Positions 8,313 through 17,574 of a stretch of DNA of 64,000 bases are shown here, one piece after another; position 1 is the stretch's first letter; each line of letters opens with the position of its first letter. Position numbers and translations under genes: made by a program. The notes beneath the pieces are model-generated. The model saw only the letters and a program-made list of their open reading frames with translations, searched no databases and had not been told where the DNA came from. Source of the stretch: Acidobacteriota bacterium (GTDB lineage: Bacteria; Acidobacteriota; Terriglobia; Bryobacterales; Bryobacteraceae); NCBI GenBank assembly GCA_017307505.1, contig JAFKEE010000033.1, positions 1-64,000 on the forward strand. The letters run 5' to 3'.

Positions 8313-9077
8313 TCACACCCGAATCACGGCCACCCGGCTCCCCGACACCCCGTGCCGCTTCACCACCAGGATCATCACCGGCACTGCTCCGCCCCTCGGG
8401 ATTATCTGCTCCACCGTGTACATCGAGTCCAGCAGCTTTGGGTTCGCTCCGGCGGCTCCGGTGGCCTCCACTACGCACATGTTCCCGCCTGGCCGGCTCT
8501 GCGCCACGTACGACTCGACGACGGCAATATGGCCGGGGTTCGTCTTGACGCTGTTCCCGTTCATCCAGACGAGCAGATCCCCCTGCCGCACCTGGCTGGC
8601 ATCGTTCACGGCGGCCGCCGTACTGAAATAGGAGGCGGCGCTGGTGTTCCGGACCACCGAGGCGGAGTAACTCCGCTTGCCAACGGCACACAGGTAGTTC
8701 GTGGCGAAGCCCGAGCAGTCGATCCCGAGATGGTCGTCGCAGTAGGTCTGGATCGTGGTCTGGTTCGGCGTGCTGATCTTGCGCGCCCGGACGGCCCATT
8801 CCAGCGCAAGCTGGTAGTCCTGCGGCGCGCCCTTGCCCATCGCCGCCGTGCGGATGCGCTCCTTGTTGGCCTGGAACCAGGCGTCGTCGCGGGAGCCGCG
8901 CGTCACCTCGGCGTAGTCGCGGGATTCCTCGGTGCCCGCGTTCCAGTCCATCATGAAGTACTTCCGGAGCTGGGCAATATAGACCTGATTGCGGCACACC
9001 CGCGTGACGGGGTCGTCCACTCCCACGTTCACTCGCAGGTTGCGGTACTGCCTCATGAATTCAACCGGTGTTGGCAT
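8313..9077 (-). CDS. NlpC/P60-like cysteine peptidase/amidase
   Basis: 254 residues from the ATG at 9077, which has a strong AGGAGGA site. The C-terminal half holds a papain-like amidase signature: DCSGFATNY (catalytic C121), then a QGDLLVW strand and PGHIAVVES (catalytic H183). Proteins of this kind cleave peptide stems of peptidoglycan or related amides. The N-terminal ~110 residues are unrecognised and contain several conserved-looking aromatic and Asp residues. There is no signal peptide, so it either works in the cytoplasm, leaves by another route, or has a non-wall substrate. It lies 36 bp downstream of a lipoprotein gene on the same strand and is probably co-transcribed with it. Confidence 0.72.
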   Translation of the reverse strand: MPTPVEFMRQYRNLRVNVGVDDPVTRVCRNQVYIAQLRKYFMMDWNAGTEESRDYAEVTRGSRDDAWFQANKERIRTAAMGKGAPQDYQLALEWAVRARKISTPNQTTIQTYCDDHLGIDCSGFATNYLCAVGKRSYSASVVRNTSAASYFSTAAAVNDASQVRQGDLLVWMNGNSVKTNPGHIAVVESYVAQSRPGGNMCVVEATGAAGANPKLLDSMYTVEQIIPRGGAVPVMILVVKRHGVSGSRVAVIRV

Positions 9078-9113
9078 AGCATTCCTCCTGTAGTCCGAAC
9101 TCCTCCAAAACAA

Positions 9114-9725
9114 CTAGTGACGATTGGGGCCGCCGGCGTTTCGCGGCGGCAGCGCCGGAACGCACGGTCGCTGCCCGGCGGTGTCGGCCGTGGCGCGCAC
9201 CTCGTCCATCGATTGCGCGCCCTCCGGAAAGCGCTCCGTGACGCACGCCGAGTCCGCCGTGATCTTCGCCACGGTGAGATAGGTGTGCGTGACCTTCTCC
9301 GGATCCTCGTCATCCTCGCGGGCCTGGACGTTCACGATCAGCGCCACCGGCCGCGGAGCGCCGCCGCCGGTGGTGGTCACCCGCCACTCGGCCTGGCCCG
9401 TCAGGTTGGCCATGTGACGGGTGACGGTGTCCTGTAGATTCAACGGGCGGACCTGACCGCCGGGGTCCACTACGTCGATGGAAACCCGGCCCGACTCGAC
9501 CTTGCGCACGTGGAGCGTATACCCGCCGATGCCGGGGCAGGCGAGGTACGGCGTATCGTTGGGGTCGTTCCGCTCGACCTTCTGCTGGCAGGCCTCCCCC
9601 TGGAGGCCGGTAAACTCCGAATGAATGGCGGTCCTGGCAGGCGTAGCCTCCGAGCCGCGAGGGCCCGCGCAGCCGCACAGACTCAGCGCGCCCACCACGG
9701 CCGCGCCGAAAAGCTGAATCCTCAC
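9114..9725 (-). CDS. Putative lipoprotein of unknown function
   Basis: 203 residues. The N-terminus is a lipoprotein signal: a short positive start, a hydrophobic stretch and a lipobox LSLCGCAG, with lipidation expected at one of the two Cys near residues 17-19. The mature part has no recognised domain. It contains three further Cys and an acidic REDDEDPEK segment before an HTYLTVAKI strand, suggesting a small beta-rich envelope domain. It shares direction and close spacing with the NlpC/P60-like gene downstream. Confidence 0.65.
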   Translation of the reverse strand: MRIQLFGAAVVGALSLCGCAGPRGSEATPARTAIHSEFTGLQGEACQQKVERNDPNDTPYLACPGIGGYTLHVRKVESGRVSIDVVDPGGQVRPLNLQDTVTRHMANLTGQAEWRVTTTGGGAPRPVALIVNVQAREDDEDPEKVTHTYLTVAKITADSACVTERFPEGAQSMDEVRATADTAGQRPCVPALPPRNAGGPNRH

Positions 9726-10339
9726 GATGTCTTCTCCCCGTTATTCCGCCAACAACGGTTCGCCCGATTATTCCGATCACCCGCCGCACCACCGGCGGGT
9801 CTAGCCAGTCTAAACCGTTCCCGCATCGCGATCAATCGTTCGATACAAAGCGGTTTTCTTCGCCCAATGATCGCCAGGAATTCCGGGCAATTCTTCCTGC
9901 GATGGGAATTACTTCCAATGGGTTGGGACTTTGGCTTTGTTTCGTCAACATCGGGTGGACGCCGGCGCTCGGGTCTCATTGGCCCGCCGCTGGGGCTCCC
10001 GGGACTGGGCGATTGGGATGGAAGGAGCGCGCCGGTTCCGGATCCGGCCGGGGCCAGCGCCCTGGGTGGGGGAACCGGCACAGCCTGGGCTTGATGGCCG
10101 AGGCCGGGGCTCCCCTTGTCATGGCTTCAAGGTGTGGTTGTCAAAGATCCTGGCCGGCACTGCTCCCGCTCCGGGTGCGGCTCCGGCTCGCGGCGCGATT
10201 CCGGCTCTGTTTGCCATTGCCGATTTGGGAGGAGGTTCCCGCCTCGGGGTTCGGTTCCGGCGGCGAGGCGCTGCTCGTGGGGTAGTCCGACGGTGGCTTC
10301 GTTTCGTTGCTTCGCGGCGACTGCTTTCCTTTGGGGTGA
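9726..10339. other. Long gene-free GC-skewed stretch
   Basis: About 610 bp without a convincing gene. Open frames on both strands are composed of Gly/Ala/Pro/Arg low-complexity residues and overlap each other. Near 10150-10270 the plus strand carries imperfect repeats of a GGCTCCGG-like motif. The section just upstream of 9725 should hold the promoter of the lipoprotein gene. Confidence 0.35.
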
Positions 10340-11047
10340 TCAGATGAGGGACACGTCGTGGAGCATGAGGGGCACTCCGTCCACTACGGGCAGGTTGGGT
10401 TCGTTTCGCAGAACTCGGACCGGTTGGAGGCCGGCGAGCGGATCCTGGTTGTCGGGGTGGTTGGTCTCGACTCCGGTGGTCAAGTGTTCGAGGGCCTGGC
10501 GGGGGCGGCCATAGCCCTCGTAGAAGAAGACTTCCTCTGTGTTTTTGGTCAGGCGGGTGACTTCGGCCAGGGGGACATTCTCCTGGATGCCCTGGACGAC
10601 GTGGGGGTGCTGCTGGCCGAGAGCGGCTCGCTCCGTCTGGAGCTTGCCGAGCTCCCTGATGGCGCGATAGAGGCCGCGTTCGAGGTCGCGACGGTAGCGG
10701 GCGTAGCGTTCAAGCTTGCCGGCGTGGGGGTCGGTTTCGGCCAATGGGTCCGTTTCGGCGAGGATCAGCGCTTCGAAGGTTTCGATGCGGCGGAGGTTCC
10801 AGGTATGAGTGAGCATGCGGTGGAAGATCTCTTCCTCCAGGCAGTCCGCGGGGCGGGTTTTGAGGCGCATCGCGGCCTCGAGTTCCGTGAATTCGGCGCG
10901 GTCCTCCGGCGTGATGTCGAGGTGGCGGGCGGTGAAGCCGTGGCGGCGGGCGTTCTGAGAGGCGCGGGCCTTGCCGACGGGGGAAACGGGTCCGGTCGAG
11001 AGTTTTGCGTTCGCCTGGTTGGCGGTGATCTGGGCTGCGGTGGCCAT
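10340..11047 (-). CDS. Acidobacterial conserved protein of unknown function (MATAAQ... family)
   Basis: 235 residues from the ATG at 11047, preceded by AGGAG. The N-terminus (ATAAQITANQANAKLSTGP, then GKARASQNARRHGFTAR) is a pattern I recall from many paralogues in Solibacter-like genomes. The middle is helical and rich in Glu, Arg and Leu, typical of a coiled-coil bundle. No catalytic motif or signal peptide is visible. The N-terminal Asn/Gly/Lys/Arg-rich block looks like a nucleic-acid-contact or processing segment, but no function is established. A hairpin followed by a T tract sits directly before the ribosome-binding site (see 11070-11095). Confidence 0.62.
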   Translation of the reverse strand: MATAAQITANQANAKLSTGPVSPVGKARASQNARRHGFTARHLDITPEDRAEFTELEAAMRLKTRPADCLEEEIFHRMLTHTWNLRRIETFEALILAETDPLAETDPHAGKLERYARYRRDLERGLYRAIRELGKLQTERAALGQQHPHVVQGIQENVPLAEVTRLTKNTEEVFFYEGYGRPRQALEHLTTGVETNHPDNQDPLAGLQPVRVLRNEPNLPVVDGVPLMLHDVSLI

Positions 11048-11069
11048 GATGTCAAGCTCCTTGTTCCAC

Positions 11070-11095
11070 AAAAAAAGGCCGGCTTCTGTGCCGGC
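11070..11095 (-). terminator. Terminator-like hairpin in the 5' leader of the 10340-11047 gene
   Basis: On the minus strand GCCGGC-acagaa-GCCGGC (11078-11095) is followed by a run of seven T (11070-11076) and, a few bases later, the AGGAG and start codon of the next gene. It has the form of an intrinsic terminator but lies inside the leader. It could be an attenuator or the end of an upstream transcript. Confidence 0.5.
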
Positions 11096-11122
11096 GCGAT
11101 TCCAATGTAAGGGGGACGTCAA

Positions 11123-11507
11123 GGGGGTACGGGGTGATTTTGGGAAGGGCGTGTTGATAATAAAGGAAAAAAAGATCTGAAACCACTGTGACTGAAAAAG
11201 GCTTAATGCGGAAATTGGGGGCGTGATGGGGGCGCGGCAAGCTGGCGAGTTGGACTGAGCAAAGGCTGGGACAATACCTGCGGCCTGGTGGGCCGGCCTT
11301 TTGTGGGGTGACCGTTATCGTGCGCGGAGCTTCAGCTCCGCCGGTCAAAGCCCCGGCGGCTGCAGCCTGGTTCTTTGGGAGGGCGGGTGCCCGCGCCCGC
11401 AGGCGGCCACCCGGCCGGCTCTTTTTCAACTTCGGAGGGGAAGCTACCGCACGGGTCCCCAGAAAACGAGAAGCCGCAGCCGCCCAGTCATCGACGGCAC
11501 CGCCCCC
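11123..11507. repeat. Intergenic stretch with iterated short palindromes
   Basis: No gene. Three separate perfect palindromes lie close together: GCGGAGCT-tc-AGCTCCGC (11324-11341), GGCTGCAGCC (11358-11367) and GCGGG-tg-CCCGC (11383-11394). They lie downstream of the stop codon of the PA-IL-like gene. Similar GC-rich intergenic hairpins recur in acidobacterial genomes as REP-like sequences; whether these belong to such a family needs a genome-wide count. Confidence 0.45.
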
Positions 11508-12788
11508 TCACTTCGCGATCACCGGAACCGTCGTGAACGTCCCCCCACGAAACCGCAACCCCAGCACACTGATCGCGCCGCCGGCGCCGGCCCGGAACTC
11601 CACAGTTCCGCGCGCCTGCCCCGTCCCCGTCACCATCGCCGCCAGTTCAAACGACGTATGCCCCATTGCCGGCAAGGGAATCGTACCCGAGCCCACCACC
11701 GCTCCGCTCTCGTCCCGAGCGGTAGCCTGCACGTTCAGTGCTTCCGGCGCCAGATTCGCCACGGCCACGCCCATCACAAGCCCGCCCGTCTGATCGAACC
11801 AAAGCACGTAGGAGTCCTGCCGCCGCGTCTCCAGCGGCACCACCGCCTCCTGCGCCTGGTCCCCACTGCGCTGCCCGAAGATCGCAAATCCGGTCACGTC
11901 TCCATCCGACAGCAGTTGCGCCCACCCGGCCTGCACCGGTTGATCCTCCAATCCCGCACTTTCCACGGTCATCGAACCACCAGCGGCCAGGCTCTCCTCC
12001 AGGGTGGAAGCCGAGACCGGACCAGCCGGCACGGCCCGCGAAAGCGTCAGCGGCAGCACCAGCGGACGGCCGCTGTCCTCGTAGAAACTCAGCCGCGCTT
12101 TGGCCGGCTGCGCGCCGGAGTTCACCAGCACGATCGTCGTCTTCCATCCCCCGCCCGCCGCCACCTGGGCCATCGAGCCCGCGTTTTTCATCACCGCCGG
12201 GGCCGGCCCGCTGACCGTCGCTTTCAGCGCCGTGAAGTAGTCGCGCGCGTCGGAGTAGCCATACAGGTTCGAACCCAGTTGGAGCTGAGCCGCCCCTGCC
12301 GGTACGGTCACATTCACGGGCCCGTTGCCCACTTTGAACGGAGTGCCGGCAATCTGGCCGCGCGCATCGGCAAACGTACCCACCAACTGCATCAGGTAGA
12401 TCGGGTAGGTCGCCGGATTCATATACCGGCTGGGTGCATAGGTCGTGGACGCGCCCTGGGGCCGGTCATCACTGGGGGCGTAGATGCGGTACCCGTTCCC
12501 ATCGACGCACGTGCCCACGCTGACATACGTCCCGGCGCACCACAGACCCGAGTCATATTGAATTGTCAGGACGTCTCCCGCCTGGAAGGCGAATCCGTCC
12601 GCCGCACTGAAGAGGGCCGGCGCCCGCTGCCCGCCCCCATAGGGATAGTCGAAGTTGATCGAGAGAGTCACGGCCCAGGGGCCGGAGGAGGCATGAATCT
12701 CTTTGGTAACGCTGGCGCGGTCAGCGGCGGAAACCCCGTTGGCCACAATCAGGAGAAGAACAAGACAGGACAATCCGCAGCGGCGCAT
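11508..12788 (-). CDS. Secreted protein with PA-IL-like (LecA) N-terminal domain
   Basis: 426 residues with a Sec signal peptide (MRRCGLSCLVLLLIVANGVSA). Residues ~60-195 resemble the calcium-dependent galactose-binding PA-IL/LecA fold: AFQAGDVLTIQYDSGLW, a GTPFKVG strand, VPAGAAQLQLG and YSDARDYF. The C-terminal ~220 residues form a beta-rich domain (GGGWKTTIVLVNSG ... GHTSFELA ... GAISVLGLRFRGGTFTTVPV) seen as a repeated C-terminal module in secreted acidobacterial proteins. Exported sugar binding is plausible. The gene is monocistronic, with intergenic space on both sides. Confidence 0.65.
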   Translation of the reverse strand: MRRCGLSCLVLLLIVANGVSAADRASVTKEIHASSGPWAVTLSINFDYPYGGGQRAPALFSAADGFAFQAGDVLTIQYDSGLWCAGTYVSVGTCVDGNGYRIYAPSDDRPQGASTTYAPSRYMNPATYPIYLMQLVGTFADARGQIAGTPFKVGNGPVNVTVPAGAAQLQLGSNLYGYSDARDYFTALKATVSGPAPAVMKNAGSMAQVAAGGGWKTTIVLVNSGAQPAKARLSFYEDSGRPLVLPLTLSRAVPAGPVSASTLEESLAAGGSMTVESAGLEDQPVQAGWAQLLSDGDVTGFAIFGQRSGDQAQEAVVPLETRRQDSYVLWFDQTGGLVMGVAVANLAPEALNVQATARDESGAVVGSGTIPLPAMGHTSFELAAMVTGTGQARGTVEFRAGAGGAISVLGLRFRGGTFTTVPVIAK

Positions 12789-13017
12789 ACTACCTCCTTC
12801 CGCGGATGCAAAGCCTGCACGGCTACCGGTCTAGGTCATAGGCCTGTTGAAGACATCTGAGTCCGGTTCAGTATAGCGCCGAGCGCGTGCGGGGGCCACG
12901 AGGCGGAGCCGGGGTCCGCCTTCTCCGTGCTGAGATTGTTCAACCGGCTACCGGGCAGCCCATCGAGGAGCCTTTGGCTGGAACAGCGGGCCCGCCCTGT
13001 CTCAGGAGCACGCCCCC

Positions 13018-14868
13018 TCATCTCCGGAATGGATACGCGCCCGCCGTGCGGGCCTCCTCCTCGCTCCATCCCAGCAACTTCCGCACATCCTGCGGAGTCG
13101 CGCCCGGCAACCCCGGCACCGCCTGCTGCAGGTCATACCGGCCCACATCGATCCCCCGGAACACCGACCGCGGAGTCCGGTCCAACTGCCGCCCACCCGC
13201 CTCGAACCCTTTGGCCAACCCGCGCAACTCTTCCAGGGAGGCAACGGCCGCCACACAGCTCTCCGCCGCGGCCGGGCCCCAGGTCGCCAGCGGAGGCTTC
13301 GTCTCGCCACCGGCCGCCCGGACATACACGTTGCCATCCAACTGCTGCGCCTGGGGCCGAGGCAACCGCTGGCACAAGGCGGCAGGCTGCTCGAACCGCA
13401 GCAGCGGACGCCGGCTCGACTCGCTGGCCGCCAGCAGGTTGTTCACGAAGATATGCCCCTCGCGCTGGTCCACGCCCGGGCCCGTGGCCGGATGCCAGCC
13501 GAAGTGGTCGCCCGTCGCGCTCCGCTGATTGCGCTCGAACGAGGCCGGCGCGTCGAGGAACGTATTTTTGTAGATCCGCGCCCCGGCGGAGTTCAGGATG
13601 TACACGCCCCGGTCGCAGTTCAGGAAGACGTTGCCCGCCACCGTAGCGCCCCGCGAGATCTCGAAGAAGAAGCCGTTCACGGCCCGGTCCACCCAATTGT
13701 TCACGAACACCGCGTCGCGGTTGCCCACGTCATACCAGACGCCGCTCGAGTTCGGATTGTCCAGGATCAGGTTGTCCCGCACGGTCACCCGGTGCGACTG
13801 GTTGAAGATCTTCACTGCCGCGGGGTAGTAGCCGGTCAACTGCTCCATGTTGTTCCGGCGGATGATGTTCCGCTCCAGCAGGACATCGGACGACCCGATC
13901 ACATAGATCCCTTCCGTGCTGGTGTCGCTGATGAGCGATTGCCGGATCACCAGGCCGTCCCCGCGGAAGTAGCCGGCCACCCGAGAGCAGTAGGTGATGG
14001 AGACATTCTCCAGCACTGTGCCCGTCACCTCTTTGCCATAGGTCGCCGGATCCGAGGGGCCCACCGGCTCATCCGTCGGCTCATCGGCGGCCGTGAAGTG
14101 CTTCTTGCCTTCCACCTCCAGTGCCCGGTAAGCGTACTGGGTGAACGCGATCCCACGGATCACCGGACCCTTGCGATCTGAGTTCCGCCCATGCACCGGA
14201 GCGCTCGTCCGCACCAGCGCACTGTCAAAGGCCGTGATCTCCACCAGCCGGTTGGCCGGGTTCACGCCCAGATAGACGTAGCCGCCCTGATAGTCGATGT
14301 AATAGGACTTGGGCGTGAGTTCCCCTTCCCACCCGGCGGACTGCAGCAGTTCCCCATCCAGGAACACCATGTCGTTGTTGAAGCGGTGCAGCGGCGTCCG
14401 CATGCCCTCACGGCCGCGCTGCCACCAGCCCAGCGGAGCGGCCGGAAACAGCCGCTTCCAGGGGGTCCGCCAGACATTGTCGCGCAGCGTTTCCCACTTC
14501 GCGGCCACCTGCGTCCCCTTCAATACTGGCCGTTCCTCTCCATAGGGCTGCATCGTGATGCCCTGGTTCAGCACCAGCCCGCCCGTGCGGTACACGCCTC
14601 CCCGCAAAACGACCGCATCGCCCGTCACAACCTTTTCGATCGCGGCCTCGAGCGTCGTCGGCTGGGCGAGATCCGTACCGGGGGCCTCCGCCACACCGTT
14701 GGGCGCCACGTAGTAAACGTGCGCTGCCCTGGGGATCTCGTAGCGCTGGTCAATGGGTCCGTACGGGCCGCCCGAAGGCTGTGCATAGCCGAGGGCCGTC
14801 ACAAACAGTAAGGAAGAGAACAACAAGCCGCCATGAGTGCGTCGTGCCGTCCGGTGAACTGGGCGCAT
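13018..14868 (-). CDS. Secreted right-handed beta-helix protein
   Basis: 616 residues from the ATG at 14868, with AGGAG eight bases upstream and a signal peptide (GLLFSSLLFVTALGYAQ). The N-terminal part has the CASH-like opening AHVYYVAPNG followed by TLEAAIEKVVTGDAVVLRGGVY, as in NosD/pectate-lyase-like proteins. From ~290 to ~520 there are repeated coils with N-x-I/V ladders (VLENVSITYCSR, LLERNIIRRNNM, TVRDNLILDNPN, TVAGNVFLNCDRG, RIYKNTFLD). This fold binds or cleaves polysaccharides. The catalytic residues of characterised lyases cannot be assigned, so the substrate is unknown. Confidence 0.72.
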   Translation of the reverse strand: MRPVHRTARRTHGGLLFSSLLFVTALGYAQPSGGPYGPIDQRYEIPRAAHVYYVAPNGVAEAPGTDLAQPTTLEAAIEKVVTGDAVVLRGGVYRTGGLVLNQGITMQPYGEERPVLKGTQVAAKWETLRDNVWRTPWKRLFPAAPLGWWQRGREGMRTPLHRFNNDMVFLDGELLQSAGWEGELTPKSYYIDYQGGYVYLGVNPANRLVEITAFDSALVRTSAPVHGRNSDRKGPVIRGIAFTQYAYRALEVEGKKHFTAADEPTDEPVGPSDPATYGKEVTGTVLENVSITYCSRVAGYFRGDGLVIRQSLISDTSTEGIYVIGSSDVLLERNIIRRNNMEQLTGYYPAAVKIFNQSHRVTVRDNLILDNPNSSGVWYDVGNRDAVFVNNWVDRAVNGFFFEISRGATVAGNVFLNCDRGVYILNSAGARIYKNTFLDAPASFERNQRSATGDHFGWHPATGPGVDQREGHIFVNNLLAASESSRRPLLRFEQPAALCQRLPRPQAQQLDGNVYVRAAGGETKPPLATWGPAAAESCVAAVASLEELRGLAKGFEAGGRQLDRTPRSVFRGIDVGRYDLQQAVPGLPGATPQDVRKLLGWSEEEARTAGAYPFRR

Positions 14869-14971
14869 CGCCGCTCCTTTCGAAGACGAACCACAGGTCG
14901 TCCGAGATCCATTAGACACCCTGCGCCGCCACTCGATGAGAGGGCTCTCCGGACCCGCACGGCGGCGTCCG

Positions 14972-16486
14972 TCACACGAACGCGGACTCCACGGAATCAA
15001 TAATCAGCTTGAGATCCTCCGGGGTGTAGCCTCTCTCGATGCCGTGCTGGCCGCCGTCGTGCACCATGTCCCGCGCGGTTTTCGTCGAGAGCTCGCTCAC
15101 TTCAGCCCGCTTGTACAACGTAGAGGTGTTGTCCTTGCCGGTCCACTTCGTCGTCCGCTTAATCTGCTCGTTGCCTGCCTGCTCGATAAACCTCGTATGC
15201 ATGCCCAACAACGCGGCGGCATCCATAGCGCCGCTGCGCATGCCCAGATGGACCAGCGAGCACTTCCATTCGGCGCTCTTCATTCGCAGGAAGATGGCAT
15301 ACTCTGCCGCGCGGTTCGGACCGATGATCTTCGTATTCGGATTCCCGCCTTCGGACTTCCAATACTCGCCCCAGATCTTCAGGCGGTCGCGGTCCACAGG
15401 GTCGTTCGCCGAAAGCTTGTCCAGGTGCTGTTTCATCTTGGCGTGGACGTCCCGGTTCTGGCGTGGCCGGCCCACCAGAATGACATTCCGCTGCTTCTTC
15501 AGGAAGGCGTGGCAGATCTGCCCCAGTCCGGTCCAGCTGTCGTCGAGCTCCTTGTGCGCTCCGCCCTCCTTGCCGCTGAAGCGCATCCATAGGATGACGT
15601 ACTTCTGCCCCTTCACAATGCCTTTCAAGTTCAGGAACTTGTCCACGCGATAGGCCCAATAGCGGTTTTTGTTGGGGTCCACGCCATCCCATTTAGCGAC
15701 AATCTGGTCCCCTTTCCCGCTCATAACGGACGCGGCGACGTCGGTGGTGGCTCCCCCGACAGGACAGAGCTTGGCGCCCCTGGCCGGGATCTTCAGCAGA
15801 AACTTCAACCCGTCCGGGAGGTCGGGCATCGGTTTGTCTGCATCGATGCGGTGGTCCACCAGTTGGCGGCAGCTCTCCACCGCATCCTTTGCATTGGGCA
15901 CCTGGACCACGAGTAACCGATCCTTGGTCAACCGGCACGAGGCGGCATAGAACCGGACAAGCCGCGCAGCCGCATTCCTGTCGGCCTCGGCGTACAGCAG
16001 GATCAAGCGCGCTGTGCCATCGAACGCAAGAGCGGCGCCCACGGCAAACTGGTCGCCCGACATGTAGCCGCCCTGGTAATAATAGACGCAATTCCGCGCG
16101 GCAAAGAGCTCCGGTTTGTTCTTCGCTGCTTCCGAGAACAAGAGCGCGCCGGCCTCGCCGGCCTCCGCCAGCATTTTGTTGTATTTCTCTTTGTCAGGCT
16201 GGCGGGCCTGTTTCGCCTTGCGGTCCAACTCCACCTCAAGATCCGCCAGGCAGTCATTGATGCTCCTGTTCGCCGGGGTTTGCGGTTGCACCCCGATTCC
16301 AAATTGCATCGCATTGGCTTGCGCCGGGTTGGCCAAAGCGGCCGCGGCTGCCTCGATGCTGGCGAAGCGAATGGTGACCTCCGAGCCAGCGAAACGTTCA
16401 ATCGTTGCTTTGTAGGCCGCCAGTGCTTTGTGCGCAGCCATCAGGCTCCAAGTGGTGACAGGCGTGTTCCCAATGGTAATTGGCAT
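14972..16486 (-). CDS. Large conserved protein of unknown function
   Basis: 504 residues with a good GGAGG site before the ATG. It has no signal peptide or membrane segment. The first ~230 residues are Ala-rich and helical with a YYYQGGYMSGDQFAVG segment. The C-terminal half has alternating strands and helices: KGQKYVILWMRFSGKEGG, RNVILVGRPRQN, NTKIIGPNRAAEYAIFLR and SLVHLGMRSGAMDAAALLG. The last part recalls the nucleotide-sugar-binding end of fucosyltransferase-like proteins (RSG..D.AA..G), but this is a weak resemblance. It lies upstream of the beta-helix gene and ~140 bp downstream of a cell-wall hydrolase gene, all on one strand. I cannot assign a function. Confidence 0.6.
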   Translation of the reverse strand: MPITIGNTPVTTWSLMAAHKALAAYKATIERFAGSEVTIRFASIEAAAAALANPAQANAMQFGIGVQPQTPANRSINDCLADLEVELDRKAKQARQPDKEKYNKMLAEAGEAGALLFSEAAKNKPELFAARNCVYYYQGGYMSGDQFAVGAALAFDGTARLILLYAEADRNAAARLVRFYAASCRLTKDRLLVVQVPNAKDAVESCRQLVDHRIDADKPMPDLPDGLKFLLKIPARGAKLCPVGGATTDVAASVMSGKGDQIVAKWDGVDPNKNRYWAYRVDKFLNLKGIVKGQKYVILWMRFSGKEGGAHKELDDSWTGLGQICHAFLKKQRNVILVGRPRQNRDVHAKMKQHLDKLSANDPVDRDRLKIWGEYWKSEGGNPNTKIIGPNRAAEYAIFLRMKSAEWKCSLVHLGMRSGAMDAAALLGMHTRFIEQAGNEQIKRTTKWTGKDNTSTLYKRAEVSELSTKTARDMVHDGGQHGIERGYTPEDLKLIIDSVESAFV

Positions 16487-16625
16487 GGTCCCTCCGAGTG
16501 CTGAATGCCCAGACCGTCAATGGGGACAGAATAGCTCAGCTGGATCGGGGAGTTTCAGCCGGCAACGGCAGCGGCCTTTCGGCCGCGCCTCTGCCCTCAC
16601 CTCCTCGGTACGCAATGAACGCGGC

Positions 16626-17360
16626 CTAGACGATCAGATAGTCCTTGTCCGCGATACCGCGCGTCCGCCGGCACACCTCGAAACCCTCGGCCGAGCCGCT
16701 GTCGTTCGTGTTCCCTTCGATCGTGAGCATCGCCGCGCCCTGCAGCGCTTCCACCACGCCGATATGCGCCCAACTGTTGGTCGTCCGCCGGACCAGGAAC
16801 AGGTAGCCGGGCTTGATTGAATCCAGGTCTGCCTGGGACTTCGGCTGGAGTAGCCGCCCATTGCCTTTCGCGACGCCCGCCAGGAAGTCGCAGCCGAACG
16901 CATACGGATGCGGCATCGCGACGCCCAGCGTCCGAGCGGCGTGGCGCAGCAGGAACGTCGCGAAGCCAGCACACCACGGCCACTCGCGCCCCTCATTGCC
17001 GGCCATGTAGAGACGGACCCAGGGCCCTGCATTCTGTCCACCGATCTCAACCGGATGCTGTTTCAAGTGCTGCCGGGCATAGGCGACGACCAGGTCCCCA
17101 AGCGTCTTATTCCCGGCCGCGATGTCGGCATCCGCCGCGGCCACCGGCGCCAGCAGGGCCGCCTGCGTGTCAGGATCGACCGCCCCGGATTCCGCCAGTC
17201 CGCGCTTATTCTGGAAGGCCCGGACACACGAGTCGGTCGCGGGTCCGAAGCCGCCATCAATGGAAGTCGCAAAGCCGTGGAATGTCAGCCATTCCTGGGC
17301 CAGGCGCACATCGCGCCCGCGATCTCCCAACCGCACTGTCTTTGAAAAGCTCTCAGCCAT
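16626..17360 (-). CDS. Peptidoglycan-binding domain + CHAP-like amidase
   Basis: 244 residues from the ATG at 17360 with AGGAG upstream. Residues 10-75 form a PG_binding_1 three-helix domain (RLGDRGRDVRLAQEWL, DGGFGPATDSCVRAFQ). Residues ~100-244 resemble a CHAP/endolysin amidase: WPWCAGFATFLL (catalytic C130), a PGYLFLVRR strand, WAHIGVVE (catalytic H199) and TIEGNTND. It would hydrolyse peptidoglycan stem or cross-bridge peptides. There is no signal peptide, as in phage endolysins or cargo of dedicated secretion routes. With the NlpC/P60-like gene at 8313 it is the second wall hydrolase in this accessory region. Confidence 0.78.
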   Translation of the reverse strand: MAESFSKTVRLGDRGRDVRLAQEWLTFHGFATSIDGGFGPATDSCVRAFQNKRGLAESGAVDPDTQAALLAPVAAADADIAAGNKTLGDLVVAYARQHLKQHPVEIGGQNAGPWVRLYMAGNEGREWPWCAGFATFLLRHAARTLGVAMPHPYAFGCDFLAGVAKGNGRLLQPKSQADLDSIKPGYLFLVRRTTNSWAHIGVVEALQGAAMLTIEGNTNDSGSAEGFEVCRRTRGIADKDYLIV

Positions 17361-17574
17361 CCTGTTCTCCTCCCAAAGGCAGCGCACCTCGCTCGATTCC
17401 ACGCGGTGCGCTGCCGGTCTCGATCTGGTCTTCCGTGGGCAGGAAGCCCTTCTTCCGGCTCCTGCCATGATTGCATTCTGCCCGAGCCGGCCGAGCGCGG
17501 GATCACCGTAGGAACGATCGCTGCCTGCTGATCCATCCAGACGGCTACCGGCGCGAGGGCCGCCGCATCTCCAC

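Noticed and set aside
7960-8997. 345-codon open frame overlapping the NlpC/P60-like gene
   Set aside because: Same-strand shadow of the real frame; low-complexity Arg/Gly/Ala composition and no start signal.
9902-10285. Open frames in the 9.7-10.3 kb gap
   Set aside because: Mutually overlapping, low complexity, no ribosome-binding sites.
11301-12860. 519-codon plus-strand frame antisense to the PA-IL-like gene
   Set aside because: Arg/His/Pro-rich shadow of a high-GC gene; no domain content.
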